64,000 nucleotides of DNA. Origin: Seribacter sp963934295 (GTDB lineage Bacteria > Verrucomicrobiota > Verrucomicrobiia > Opitutales > Seribacteraceae). The stretch is taken from NCBI GenBank assembly GCA_963934295.1, contig CAWVXY010000007.1, positions 48,275 to 112,274 of the forward strand. The letters are read 5' to 3'. The position numbers were made by a program, and so were the translations under genes. Numbering within the stretch: position 1 is the first letter of the stretch; every line of letters starts with the position of its first letter. Below the pieces are notes generated by a model. It searched no databases, was not told the DNA's origin, and saw only the letters and a program-made list of their open reading frames with translations. Of this stretch, positions 44,452 through 54,020 are shown in pieces.

Positions 44452-45894
44452 ATGTATTATCTAAAGAATTTCAAACTCTTGTTTTTGCTCTTAATCTTCA
44501 CATCCCAAATTTTCTCTAATCAAAAGCCTAATATACTTTTTATTTTTGCGGATGACCAGTGCTTCGAGACTATTGGACAGCTTGGAATAACTGATATTGA
44601 AACACCCAATTTGGACCGTCTCATGCAGTCTGGGACCAGCTTCACCCGTGCTTACAATATGGGTTCATGGAGTGGGGCAGTCTGCGTAGCAAGTCGGCAT
44701 ATGCTCCACACAGGGCGCTTTCTTTGGCGAGCAGAAAAAGCATCAAAAGTAGCCGAAGCAGAGCGGGAGGCTGGAAGGTTTTGGTCTGAAAATATGAAAG
44801 TTGCTGGGTACAAAACTTATATGACCGGCAAGTGGCATGTTCGGGCAAATGCTGAAAACTGTTTTGATGTTACACGTAACATACGGGGAGGAATGCCAAA
44901 TCAAACTCGAGCCGGCTATAATCGTCCAATCCCAGGAGAACCTGATCCATGGGATCCATCCGATCCTAAATTCGAGGGATTCTGGAAAGGAGGCAAGCAT
45001 TGGAGCGAAGTAGTCGCTGATGATGCACTTCATTTTTTATCCCAAGCGAAAAAGCATTCCGATAAAAATCCTTACTTTGCTTATATTGCATTCAATGCAC
45101 CTCATGACCCAAGGCAAGCCCCCCAAGCATACATTGATAAATATCCACTTAAACGGATTAAAATTCCTTCTAATTTCTTACCAATGTATCCACACAAGGA
45201 CAAAATAGCCTGCAGCCACAATCTAAGAGATGAGAAACTTGGACCAATGCCCAGAACGGAACATTCTGTTAAAGTTCACAGGCAGGAATACTATGCAATT
45301 ATTACGCACATGGACGAACAGATTGGAAAAATTCTCGATGGCCTAAAGAAATCCGGTTTGGAGGAAAATACTTATATCTTTTTCTCTGCTGACCATGGTC
45401 TTGCCGTAGGACATCATGGACTCTTCGGAAAACAAAATCTTTATGAACACAGTACACGTGTCCCATTTATTATCAAAGGTCCTGACATACCTAAGGGAAA
45501 AGTAGTATCCGCACCCATCTATCTGCAGGATGTCATGGCAACAAGTTTAGCAATTGCTGAAATCGAAAAGCCTAAACATGTTGAGTTTAACAACATCCTT
45601 CCTCTTGCTCGGGGCGAGACTAAAAAGTCTCCTTATAATGAAATATACGGAGCCTATTTAAATGTTCAAAGATCCATCACAAAGAATAACATAAAGCTTA
45701 TTGTTTATCCCAATGTTCCACTCATTCGAGTATTTGACATTTCCAAAGACCCAGATGAGAAAAACGACATCGCCTCTACGGGCAAAGGGCAAAAACTAAA
45801 GCTTAGATTATTCCCACTTTTGCTTAAACTTCAGAAGCAAATGGGAGACCAGTTAGATATAGCAAAATCATTCCCCCAATTAGGTCCAAGCTAA
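44452..45894 (+). CDS. Secreted sulfatase (formylglycine-dependent)
   Basis: This 480-residue protein has a signal peptide (LLFLLLIFTSQIF) and the type I sulfatase fold. FIFADDQ gives the metal-binding aspartates, the formylglycine site is C-V-A-S-R (in SGAVCVASRHMLHTGR) with alanine in place of the usual proline, then TGKWHV and FFSADHGLAVGHHGLFGK complete the metal site. An anaerobic or copper-type FGly-generating enzyme must be encoded elsewhere. Sulfatases of this kind desulfate algal polysaccharides and are abundant in marine PVC bacteria. Confidence 0.92.
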   Translation: MYYLKNFKLLFLLLIFTSQIFSNQKPNILFIFADDQCFETIGQLGITDIETPNLDRLMQSGTSFTRAYNMGSWSGAVCVASRHMLHTGRFLWRAEKASKVAEAEREAGRFWSENMKVAGYKTYMTGKWHVRANAENCFDVTRNIRGGMPNQTRAGYNRPIPGEPDPWDPSDPKFEGFWKGGKHWSEVVADDALHFLSQAKKHSDKNPYFAYIAFNAPHDPRQAPQAYIDKYPLKRIKIPSNFLPMYPHKDKIACSHNLRDEKLGPMPRTEHSVKVHRQEYYAIITHMDEQIGKILDGLKKSGLEENTYIFFSADHGLAVGHHGLFGKQNLYEHSTRVPFIIKGPDIPKGKVVSAPIYLQDVMATSLAIAEIEKPKHVEFNNILPLARGETKKSPYNEIYGAYLNVQRSITKNNIKLIVYPNVPLIRVFDISKDPDEKNDIASTGKGQKLKLRLFPLLLKLQKQMGDQLDIAKSFPQLGPS

Positions 45895-45942
45895 CCTATT
45901 TAGTAATATTTGAAATTGGAGTAGGAAAACCTTTTTTTTTAT

Positions 45943-47247
45943 TCAATTATATGATTTGAGATCAAGGCATATTAAACGCCTACTATCTCGAGCAACAAGC
46001 ATTCCATCAGCAACTGCGAAATGACTTTTAACTCCTGTTCCCAACACCTGTTGTCTATAAAGAAGCTTAAATTTCGAAAAATCTGTTGAGAAGATTACTA
46101 ATTCTCCTTTTTCAGTGATTGTTAAAATTTTATTTTCAACTCGAATTAGATTCCCTGTCCCCAATGAACCCTCGGACCATTGAACTTGCCCATCCTTAAC
46201 CCGAACACAGCGTAAAACTGGCGATCTCTCCTGCCTTCCATGAAAACCGTAAAGATAACCGCCATGGCCTACCGGAGTGGAAAAGTGGCAGTCAAGAATA
46301 TCGTTTTTTCTCCAAACCTGCTGAAAAGATTTTTTTTCACTACCCTCCCCTTTTCGATATTCCCAGAGTCCTGCACCAACTTCGTAGCAAGATGATATAA
46401 AAACTTTATTGCCTAAAACTAATGGGCTTGCCGCGTTCACGGAAGCATCGATTGGCGAGCGAAAGGAAGAGAAATAATTCTTTTGCCCATTTACCAAATT
46501 AACTGCAAAAAAACCATCCCTCATAAATGCCAAGCACAAATCCTGTTGGGCGTTCAAAAAAGGAACAGGTGAAGAGTAATCATTTCCATGGGATTCGCTC
46601 TTCCATAAAGTTTTACCAGATTTTAATGATAGTGCAACCAAGCCACATAAAGGTCCTCCGACATCTAAAATTACTTTGTCTTCAAAAATTAGCGGAGATG
46701 AACAACGGCCAAAAAAACCCTTGGGGGATGAAAAATCTTTCTTTAGATCTCGCATCCAAATAAGTTTACCCTCCTCTACTGACAATGCGTGAACCATACC
46801 TTGAGGGCCATGGGTAACAATAACTCCTTTATAAATAGCGGGTGTTGATCGAGGGCCATCTGACATACCAAAACTATCCCGATATGCAGATAGATAAGAA
46901 AAGTTCCACCGCTCATCTCCATTCTTTAAATCAAAGCAGCTAATGTACTCCTCCCCATTTTTTCGTTCATGTAAATAAACTGAGCTCTTTTTTAAAATAG
47001 GAGAGGACCAGCCACCACCAATATTTTTTTTCCACCTTACGCTGTATTCCTTTCCCACTGAAGGAAGCTTAACAACCAAATTATTAGTTGAACCATCATA
47101 ATTAGGGCCAAGCCAATTACTCCAATCCTGTGCTTCGATTTTATTTTGAAAGCCCCAAATTACTACAATTCCAACCCAACAAAACACTACATTTTTGAAA
47201 ACCCAGAATAAAAAACTTTGGAAAAGTCTAAAAAACATCAAACACAC
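45943..47247 (-). CDS. Membrane-anchored PQQ-like beta-propeller protein
   Basis: This is a 434-residue protein. An N-terminal membrane helix or signal (NVVFCWVGIVVIWGF) is followed by DWSNWLGPNYDGST, the usual entry motif of PVC-type PQQ-like propellers, and by propeller blades with HGPQGMVHALSVEEGKLIW and LVALSLKSGKTLW. No dehydrogenase catalytic residues are seen, so a structural or binding role (BamB-like fold) is likely. Its start overlaps the DUF362-like gene by 20 bases, so the two probably form one minus-strand unit. Confidence 0.8.
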   Translation of the reverse strand: MCLMFFRLFQSFLFWVFKNVVFCWVGIVVIWGFQNKIEAQDWSNWLGPNYDGSTNNLVVKLPSVGKEYSVRWKKNIGGGWSSPILKKSSVYLHERKNGEEYISCFDLKNGDERWNFSYLSAYRDSFGMSDGPRSTPAIYKGVIVTHGPQGMVHALSVEEGKLIWMRDLKKDFSSPKGFFGRCSSPLIFEDKVILDVGGPLCGLVALSLKSGKTLWKSESHGNDYSSPVPFLNAQQDLCLAFMRDGFFAVNLVNGQKNYFSSFRSPIDASVNAASPLVLGNKVFISSCYEVGAGLWEYRKGEGSEKKSFQQVWRKNDILDCHFSTPVGHGGYLYGFHGRQERSPVLRCVRVKDGQVQWSEGSLGTGNLIRVENKILTITEKGELVIFSTDFSKFKLLYRQQVLGTGVKSHFAVADGMLVARDSRRLICLDLKSYN

Positions 47248-48271
47248 GAACTTTATTCATTTCTCCGAGGCCTAATTCTTTTGCATATTTAAAAAGCAAA
47301 AGCTGACTTTCATCCCTTTCTATAAATCCATTCTTCTTCCGAATATCTTTCAACACACTCAATGCTGTAAAATCTATTGAAATAGGGTTTTCACTCAATA
47401 GTAGAGTTGGATTAGAAGCTAAAAATTCCGCATCAAATTGGCCTCCATTTGCAAATTGATACTGGCTAAGATCTAAGATCGAATAAATTCTTTTTTCCCA
47501 AATTTCTGGAATAGCTAAAATTTCAGTTACCGCAGCAGGACCAAGCGTTGGTTTTTCCAGAAATCGTTGATAATTGGAGATCGCTCCTGTTGTCATATTT
47601 GAAGATGCACCATCAATCCCAAGATTGATATGATCTGTAGCCACAGAAAGATTAATCCAAAACACATCTTTTAAAAAAAGTATACTAGGAAGATAGCTTT
47701 TTCTTTCTTCTTCCATACGCTTTTTTCTTTCTTTTGGGTATTCGAGGAAAAACCTAGACCGATCGTGGGTTGTTGGTGGCATTGGGCTATCATGAAACCA
47801 TTCAGAATCAAAGTAAATATTACTAGATGAAGAATAAGTCCTGTATTTCCCATAAAAGCCATTTTTTTCACTTTTTGAATAAAATCCTGCTTGGATAAGA
47901 GATTTCTGATCCCGATCCACAATCATAATTTGGTCAGAGCGAAATCCTCGACCTGATAAAAAACCTAACAGAGCATCCAGTAATTCAGTACTTACTTGGT
48001 GCCCGGGAGCATGAATCGTTTTTATTTTGATGGCGATATTAGGAAATTGGCTAGGGGATATATATGGCCCGCCATTTTTTTCTGCCTCTAAAATTAATTT
48101 ATTTAAATACTGTAAATACTGTCCATTGACTCTTTGTGCTCGAAAGACATGGTCCGACCGACTATCTTTTATTTTCACACTTACATTATCAATTTGGGGA
48201 ACCGGAGAAGGTTCCGCACCCCAAATACAATTACCAAGAAAGGTAAAATATAGAAATAAAAAATAGACCAT
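47228..48271 (-). CDS. Secreted DUF362-like protein
   Basis: With ATG 48271 this is a 347-residue protein with signal peptide MVYFLFLYFTFLGNCIWGA. AIKIKTIHAPGHQVSTELL, GRGFRSDQIMIVD and FWINLSVATDHINLGIDG with SNMTTGAISN resemble DUF362 proteins, a family found with PQQ-like and sulfatase genes in PVC bacteria. The function is unknown. ATG 48310 is also open but would overlap the ATG of the divergent TPR gene, so the shorter start is preferred. Confidence 0.65.
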   Translation of the reverse strand: MVYFLFLYFTFLGNCIWGAEPSPVPQIDNVSVKIKDSRSDHVFRAQRVNGQYLQYLNKLILEAEKNGGPYISPSQFPNIAIKIKTIHAPGHQVSTELLDALLGFLSGRGFRSDQIMIVDRDQKSLIQAGFYSKSEKNGFYGKYRTYSSSSNIYFDSEWFHDSPMPPTTHDRSRFFLEYPKERKKRMEEERKSYLPSILFLKDVFWINLSVATDHINLGIDGASSNMTTGAISNYQRFLEKPTLGPAAVTEILAIPEIWEKRIYSILDLSQYQFANGGQFDAEFLASNPTLLLSENPISIDFTALSVLKDIRKKNGFIERDESQLLLFKYAKELGLGEMNKVRVFDVF

Positions 48272-48308
48272 TGCTTGACGTTTTACTATCCTTTGAAAAA
48301 TATTAATC

Positions 48309-49805
48309 ATGTGCTTTACTAAAATATGCTTAAGGATCGTTTCGTTTGCGTCAATCTCGCTGATCATTTTTAGTTGTGGTGAAGAGAAAATTGAGAACTC
48401 CGCTCAAGCTCCTACAGATGAAAAAAAAGCATTTCCTGATCTCACAGATGCCATACAAAAAAGAGTTGAGAATAAGCCTGAAGAAGCAATTGAGATTCTA
48501 AGAAAGTATAACCAAGAATTTCCCGACTCCCCCGAGATTCTTATCCAACTTGGACGATCTCTTACAGAAAACAAACAGTTTTCACTTGCAGCTTTCCGCT
48601 TCGACCAAGCAATCTCCTCTAATGCCTCCAAAGATTTACTCTTGGAATCTGCCCAAGCTTACAAATTAGCTGGTGACTTAGAATCAACGGCACAAAGATA
48701 TGTTGATTACCTTGACGCATATCCCGATGATAAGAAAACGAGACTCGATCTAGCTAGAATTCTTGCTCAAAATGGAAAAGATACCGATTCACTCAATGCC
48801 TTTGAACAATCAAACGATTTAACAAATGCAGAAGATAGTCTGCTTATTGGGAACCTATACCTAAAGAAAAAAATCTATGTAAAAGCAGAATATTGGTTTC
48901 GAAAATCGGCTAAATTGGAAAGCTCACCCACCGCACCTCCTCTTATAGGCTTGCTTCGTATGAAATTCGAAACCGGAGATGAAAGTTCAGTCGAAACACT
49001 GCTCTTAGCTATCGAAAAATCCTTTCCGGGAACACTCAATAATGTGTCTGAAAATGATCGATATGCGAACCTACTTATAAAAAGAAGACTTACCGAATTT
49101 AATCAAAGAGGAATTGTGGTTCAAAACCTATCAACCAGTGAACTCATTCAAGAACTTTTGCGAAAAAAAAGACAAGTGGAAGAGCCCGTAATCTCGAGCG
49201 GTCCGAAACTTACTCCTATCTTTTCTGAAACCCCAGAAGATATTCCCGAAAAAAATAACACGCCCGAGACTAACGAAGCTTCCCCTCCTTCTACAACTAG
49301 TCTAGCAGATGCATTTGCCACAACTGAGACGGAAGTTATTCAACCGACTGCCCTTGAATTAGGCTGGAGTTCATACCTTTCAGGTAATTACTCCACCGCA
49401 TTATTACATGCACGAAATGCATTAAAAAACGATGGGGCAAATTCGGAAGCATGGCGCTTATCTTCTCAGTCACACTTTCAGTTGGGAGAAATTCGTGAAG
49501 CAGAAATGACTATTCTTGAAGCTATACGTCATAACCCAACAGACTTACAGATTCGAATTGATTACCTAAATATTTCCCGCGACACCCTATCATCCTCGCG
49601 ATACCTTAGGGAATTGGAAAAAACTCATGAAAGGTTTCCTGATTCTGGAGAGATTCTATGGCAATTAGCTCGTCGGTATCACCATGTCGAAAGAATGCCC
49701 GTAACTGCCGGAATATTATATCGAAAACTGCTCACTGTTGTGCCAGAAGGTAGTGGGTTGTATCATCAAGCGGAAATGGAATTGATCAAAATACAAAATC
49801 TTTGA
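48309..49805 (+). CDS. TPR-repeat lipoprotein
   Basis: This is a 498-residue protein. The signal peptide ends in a lipobox with the cysteine of IIFSCGEEK (residue 23), so it should be a lipid-anchored periplasmic or outer-membrane protein. Residues 60-240 and 340-490 are TPR-like helical repeats (PEEAIEILRKYNQEFPDSPE, AAFRFDQAISSNASKDLL), linked by a proline/threonine-rich segment. It lies 16 bases before dnaG. Its role is probably as a scaffold, and the partner is unknown. Confidence 0.75.
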   Translation: MCFTKICLRIVSFASISLIIFSCGEEKIENSAQAPTDEKKAFPDLTDAIQKRVENKPEEAIEILRKYNQEFPDSPEILIQLGRSLTENKQFSLAAFRFDQAISSNASKDLLLESAQAYKLAGDLESTAQRYVDYLDAYPDDKKTRLDLARILAQNGKDTDSLNAFEQSNDLTNAEDSLLIGNLYLKKKIYVKAEYWFRKSAKLESSPTAPPLIGLLRMKFETGDESSVETLLLAIEKSFPGTLNNVSENDRYANLLIKRRLTEFNQRGIVVQNLSTSELIQELLRKKRQVEEPVISSGPKLTPIFSETPEDIPEKNNTPETNEASPPSTTSLADAFATTETEVIQPTALELGWSSYLSGNYSTALLHARNALKNDGANSEAWRLSSQSHFQLGEIREAEMTILEAIRHNPTDLQIRIDYLNISRDTLSSSRYLRELEKTHERFPDSGEILWQLARRYHHVERMPVTAGILYRKLLTVVPEGSGLYHQAEMELIKIQNL

Positions 49806-49821
49806 TGGAACTATTTTGATT

Positions 49822-51702
49822 ATGCCCATGTTTGCCGAAAATTTTGTCGAAGAACTCAAGGACCGAGTCGATCTTTTTGATTTAATCAATCCCTATGTTC
49901 CCCTCAAAAAAAGTGGATCTAAATGGGTCGGATTAAGTCCCTTCAATCAAGAAAAAACACCATCTTTTTATGTGGACTCGATTAAAGGTTTTTTTCATTG
50001 CTTCAGTTCCGGTGAAAAAGGCGACGCCCTTTCTTTTGTTCAAAAAGTTGAGAATTTAACTTTCCCTGAAGCCATTGAATTTTTAGCGAATCGGTTTGGT
50101 ATTCAAATCCGATATGCAGAAAATGCTCTTGGAACAAAACATACCTATCGAAAATCTATAAAATCCGATTTGTATAATGTAAATGAATTGGCTATGTCTT
50201 GGTTTGCTGAACAATTTAGTCAGGATGACGATGACAGCAAAGTGGCCAAGGATTATTGGCTAACTGAAAGAAGGTTTTCGCTTGAAGACGCAAAAACATT
50301 TGGAATCGGTTACGCTCCGGTTGATCGCTTCTCTCTTGGTAAATATCTCGAAAAAAAAGGCATTACTGAAAAAGTGCTAAGTAAATCAGGCTTATTTAAC
50401 GAAAAAAAACAATCCGGACAATTTGCATCGAGGTTTTGCGGAAGGTTAATGATACCTATTAGAGAAAAAATTGGTAGAGTTTGTGGTTTTACTGCCAGGC
50501 AACTTTCAGTCACACCCACTTGGGGGGATCGGAAATCTCCTAAATATGTCAATTCTCCTGAAACTCCGATCTTTTTAAAAGGAGATTTACTTTTTAACCT
50601 TCATTTAGCGAATAAAGAAATTAACGAAAATAAAGAATTCGTCCTGGTGGAGGGGCAACTCGATGCCATTCGATGTTGGCTAGAAGGCTTCAAAACTGTC
50701 ATTGCTCCGCAGGGAACTGCATTTAAAGAATCTCAGGCAATTCTCTTAAGAAAATCAAACCCCAAAGGCATAATCTGCATATTGGACGGAGACGAAGCTG
50801 GACAGAAAGCCGCTTTCAGTTATATCCCAACATTTTTGAAGGTGGGTCTTGATGCTCGTTTCACAACCTTACCAGAAGGAAAAGATCCCGACCAAATTCT
50901 GTTGGAGCAAGGGAGCGAAAAATTACAAAACATTATCGACAAAGGAGTTTCCTCTATCGAATTCGCAGTACGGTATAAATTAAAGGGCAAAAGTAATCCT
51001 CAAGCCTCTGAGATACAATCAGTCAGCAGCTTAATCTTTTCCTCCATCTCCGAAGTTGACTCTTTGATTATGAAGGACACATACCTCAAAGAATTGAGCC
51101 GACACTTGAAGGTTTCGTTTCAAACAATGAACGAGGAATTTAATAATTTTAACCGATCCAAGAAACCAAGGTACAAGGGCGGCTACACCAAAATGGAAGA
51201 AATTTCTTCCCAAAAGTCTTCTCCGCGTTTGACAACTGCGGAAGATGATTTATTATTCTGCCTTTTGCATGATGACAGAGTTGCAAGCCCGCTTGCCCAA
51301 ATTTTCGATCCTACTTGGCTTAACCTCGATATACCAGCGGGGAGGATTTTGGCTAAAATCATGGCGGAAACTAAAGCTGATGGTCCGGTTGAGTCCAACC
51401 GTATGGAAGAATTCCTCGAAGATGACTTGGAGAGAACAGCTTTTCAACAAAATTTCTTTCAGGAAGTTTCCTCATTTGACGAGAATGCTTTTCTCCAACA
51501 TACAAACGAATGCCTCCTTGCTCTTTTTATTCGTTCCATCAAACAAAAAGAAAAGGAGATCCTGGACAATCTCGATCAACCAAGTGATGCAGATAGCACC
51601 ATAGATTCGCTTAGAGAAAAACTTCAACAACTTCGTAAACACCGCAAAAATCCACCCAAATTAATTTTATCTGACCAGCACACCCGTTACTCTCATGCCT
51701 AG
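49822..51702 (+). CDS. dnaG: DNA primase with degenerate zinc-binding motif
   Basis: This is a 626-residue DnaG. The N-terminal zinc domain reads LSPFNQEKTPSF and FFHCFSSGEKGDA where E. coli has a CHC2 site (C-P-F-H and C-F-G-C): one Cys to Ser, His to Asn and one Cys to Ser, leaving a single cysteine. The fold around it (KTPSF, GDALSFV) is well kept. The RNA-polymerase (Toprim) core is intact: FVLVEGQLDA and ILDGDEAGQKAA carry the catalytic acids. The C-terminal 150 residues form the helicase-binding region. Starts at 49816 (TTG), 49822 and 49828 (ATG) are open. It is followed by rpoD with an 8-base overlap. Confidence 0.95.
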   Translation: MPMFAENFVEELKDRVDLFDLINPYVPLKKSGSKWVGLSPFNQEKTPSFYVDSIKGFFHCFSSGEKGDALSFVQKVENLTFPEAIEFLANRFGIQIRYAENALGTKHTYRKSIKSDLYNVNELAMSWFAEQFSQDDDDSKVAKDYWLTERRFSLEDAKTFGIGYAPVDRFSLGKYLEKKGITEKVLSKSGLFNEKKQSGQFASRFCGRLMIPIREKIGRVCGFTARQLSVTPTWGDRKSPKYVNSPETPIFLKGDLLFNLHLANKEINENKEFVLVEGQLDAIRCWLEGFKTVIAPQGTAFKESQAILLRKSNPKGIICILDGDEAGQKAAFSYIPTFLKVGLDARFTTLPEGKDPDQILLEQGSEKLQNIIDKGVSSIEFAVRYKLKGKSNPQASEIQSVSSLIFSSISEVDSLIMKDTYLKELSRHLKVSFQTMNEEFNNFNRSKKPRYKGGYTKMEEISSQKSSPRLTTAEDDLLFCLLHDDRVASPLAQIFDPTWLNLDIPAGRILAKIMAETKADGPVESNRMEEFLEDDLERTAFQQNFFQEVSSFDENAFLQHTNECLLALFIRSIKQKEKEILDNLDQPSDADSTIDSLREKLQQLRKHRKNPPKLILSDQHTRYSHA

Positions 51703-53635
51703 ACCTAAAAGTACTACAACAACTAAAAAGACACCGGTGAAGAAAGCTTCATCTACTAAAGCAAAAGTTAAGCAAGCATCCGTTGCCAAGACTGCCACGC
51801 GTTCGCCCAAGACGACCAAGGCAAAATCTCCTGTAAAAGCAACAAAAACGGATTCACCCAAAGCTAAAAAGACAGGAACCACCAAAACTCTCCCTAAGAA
51901 AGGTAAAGTAACCGCCAAAGAAATTGCGAAAAAAATCGATAAGAATATCGAGCCCCACGCTTTAAATGATGAAGTTACAGAAAAAGTTCGGGAACTAATC
52001 CATTTATCGAGAGAACAAGGTTATCTGACTTACAAGAATATTGATCAATCTTTACCTGAAATTGCCAACCAACCTGAGGAACTTCAAAATGTTATCTCCA
52101 TTTTTAATAATTTGGAGATTAAACTTCTCGACTCTAATGAAGTAGATAAATTCAAAAAGAAAAAAGAAGAAAGCGAAGAAGAGACTGCCCGGTCCAACCA
52201 AAGTGACATGCTCGATGATCCTGTTCGCATGTACCTCAAACAAATGGGACAGGTTCCTCTCCTGTCCAGAGAGGAAGAGGTAGATATATCCAAAAGAATT
52301 GAAACCGCAGAAAGCTCAGCACTTAAAATTATCTATTCCGTAAGTTTAACTGCTGATTTCCAGTTGGATATTTGCAAAAGATTAATTGCCCGCGAAGAAC
52401 GATTTGATCGTGTGGTATTGGACAAAAAAATTGATAGTCGGGAATCCTATTTTAAAAACTTAGCCAAGCAGGTGGTTGCGTTAGAAGACTCAGTTCGAAA
52501 AATTAATAATGCATGGATAAGCATTGAAAACGCAAATGACGAAACACAAAGAAAGCGTTCCACTACCCGCTTTAAAAACTACGAAGCCACATTGGCACCC
52601 ATTTTTAAGAAATGTTGCCTTAAATTAAAGGTGTTTGAAGATTTCTTAAGTCAAATAAACCCTGAATTAAAAGCTATTTCCCGCAACTTGCACAATGTCG
52701 AACTTGCTAAAAAGGATGCGGTTAAAGTAAAACGTAAGGGTGTTAAAATGGACCGGGTCAGAGAAGAATTGGAAAGTGCCCGCACTCGTTTTAAAATGGA
52801 ACCAGAGTCCCTGGCTCAGTTAATTAAGGATCTTCGCCTTAATATGAGACAAGCTCACCGTGCGAAAACTGAAATGGTGGAGGCTAACCTTCGACTCGTC
52901 ATATCAATTGCGAAGAAATACACCAATCGTGGTTTATCCTTCCTTGACTTGATTCAAGAAGGAAATATGGGACTGATGAAAGCCGTAGAAAAATTTGAAT
53001 ATAGAAGAGGATACAAATTCTCTACTTATGCAACTTGGTGGATCAGGCAGGCAATTACCCGCTCTATTGCAGACCAAGCTAGAACCATAAGAATTCCTGT
53101 TCATATGATTGAGACCTTGAATAAGGTTATGCAGGTTCAAAAACAGCTCATTCAGGAATTAGGACACGAACCGACACCCGAAGAAGTTGCTATTGAAATG
53201 GGTCTACCCCTTGAGAAAGTACAGGGTATTATGAAAATGGCACAACAGCCGATTTCGTTACAAAGCCCTGTGGGAGATAGTGACGACACCAATTTTGGTG
53301 ATTTCATTGAAGATAAAGGAGCAGAAAATCCTTACGATATGACCGCCTATTCCTTACTTCGTGAAAAAATCATTGATGTCCTCGATTCGCTCACAGAACG
53401 TGAACGTAATGTATTATCCTTACGATTTGGTCTTAAAGATGGCTACAGTAGAACTTTAGAAGAAGTGGGAAGACAATTTAAGGTAACCCGCGAACGGATT
53501 CGTCAAATTGAAGCTAAGGCATTACGAAAAATGAGACATCCTACCCGTATCCGACAACTCCATGGTTTCTTTGAGGCTGATCAAAGCTCAGTTAACAAAC
53601 CAAAACCTGAAGCTCTCAGACAACTTGGTCTTTAA
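51695..53635 (+). CDS. rpoD: Primary sigma factor (RpoD) with lysine-rich N-terminal tail
   Basis: This is a 646-residue sigma-70. Region 1.2 is at DDPVRMYLKQMGQVPLLSR, region 2 at LRLVISIAKKYTNRG and YKFSTYATWWIRQAITR, region 3 at LGHEPTPEEVAIEMG, and region 4 at LTERERNVLSLRFGL with VTRERIRQIEAKALRKMRHP. Residues 1-75 are a Lys/Thr/Ala/Ser/Pro-rich, histone-H1-like tail (TKKTPVKKASSTKAKVKQ) that is not part of usual RpoD. The ATG overlaps the dnaG stop, giving the classic dnaG-rpoD macromolecular synthesis unit. Confidence 0.97.
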   Translation: MPRPKSTTTTKKTPVKKASSTKAKVKQASVAKTATRSPKTTKAKSPVKATKTDSPKAKKTGTTKTLPKKGKVTAKEIAKKIDKNIEPHALNDEVTEKVRELIHLSREQGYLTYKNIDQSLPEIANQPEELQNVISIFNNLEIKLLDSNEVDKFKKKKEESEEETARSNQSDMLDDPVRMYLKQMGQVPLLSREEEVDISKRIETAESSALKIIYSVSLTADFQLDICKRLIAREERFDRVVLDKKIDSRESYFKNLAKQVVALEDSVRKINNAWISIENANDETQRKRSTTRFKNYEATLAPIFKKCCLKLKVFEDFLSQINPELKAISRNLHNVELAKKDAVKVKRKGVKMDRVREELESARTRFKMEPESLAQLIKDLRLNMRQAHRAKTEMVEANLRLVISIAKKYTNRGLSFLDLIQEGNMGLMKAVEKFEYRRGYKFSTYATWWIRQAITRSIADQARTIRIPVHMIETLNKVMQVQKQLIQELGHEPTPEEVAIEMGLPLEKVQGIMKMAQQPISLQSPVGDSDDTNFGDFIEDKGAENPYDMTAYSLLREKIIDVLDSLTERERNVLSLRFGLKDGYSRTLEEVGRQFKVTRERIRQIEAKALRKMRHPTRIRQLHGFFEADQSSVNKPKPEALRQLGL

Positions 53636-53712
53636 AACACCCCTCAAATAAAGAATTTAATATTAAAGACAAAAAAGTTGCTTCAACTAGTACCTAATTA
53701 TAGATTGTTTTC

Positions 53713-54012
53713 ATGATCACCTCTCCAATTCATTCACTTGCCTTCATCGGAAATTTCGGTGGCGGAGAAATTATACTCATCTTTCTTATCGTTCTTCTCT
53801 TATTTGGAGCGAAGAAAGTACCCGAGCTCTTTAGATCATTAGGAAAAGGAGTTAATGAGTTCCGCAAGGCTAAAAATGATTGGGAACAAGATATAAGCGA
53901 TGTAATGAATCAAGAACCTATTGAAGATCACGACTTCAGTAAAACTGAAGAGACAAAGAAGGAAAATACTGACTCTGTATCTCACGAAGGTGAGAAACAA
54001 ACAGCTTCTTAA
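53713..54012 (+). CDS. tatA: Twin-arginine translocase TatA/E subunit
   Basis: This is a 99-residue protein. The single membrane helix (EIILIFLIVLLLFGAKKVP) is followed by the amphipathic helix ELFRSLGKGVNEFRKA and an acidic tail. The FG(A) hinge of TatA is present. TatA multimers form the pore for folded proteins such as sulfatases and cofactor enzymes. TatC is not in the window. It lies 77 bases after rpoD. Confidence 0.92.
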   Translation: MITSPIHSLAFIGNFGGGEIILIFLIVLLLFGAKKVPELFRSLGKGVNEFRKAKNDWEQDISDVMNQEPIEDHDFSKTEETKKENTDSVSHEGEKQTAS

Positions 54013-54020
54013 TTCTGATA

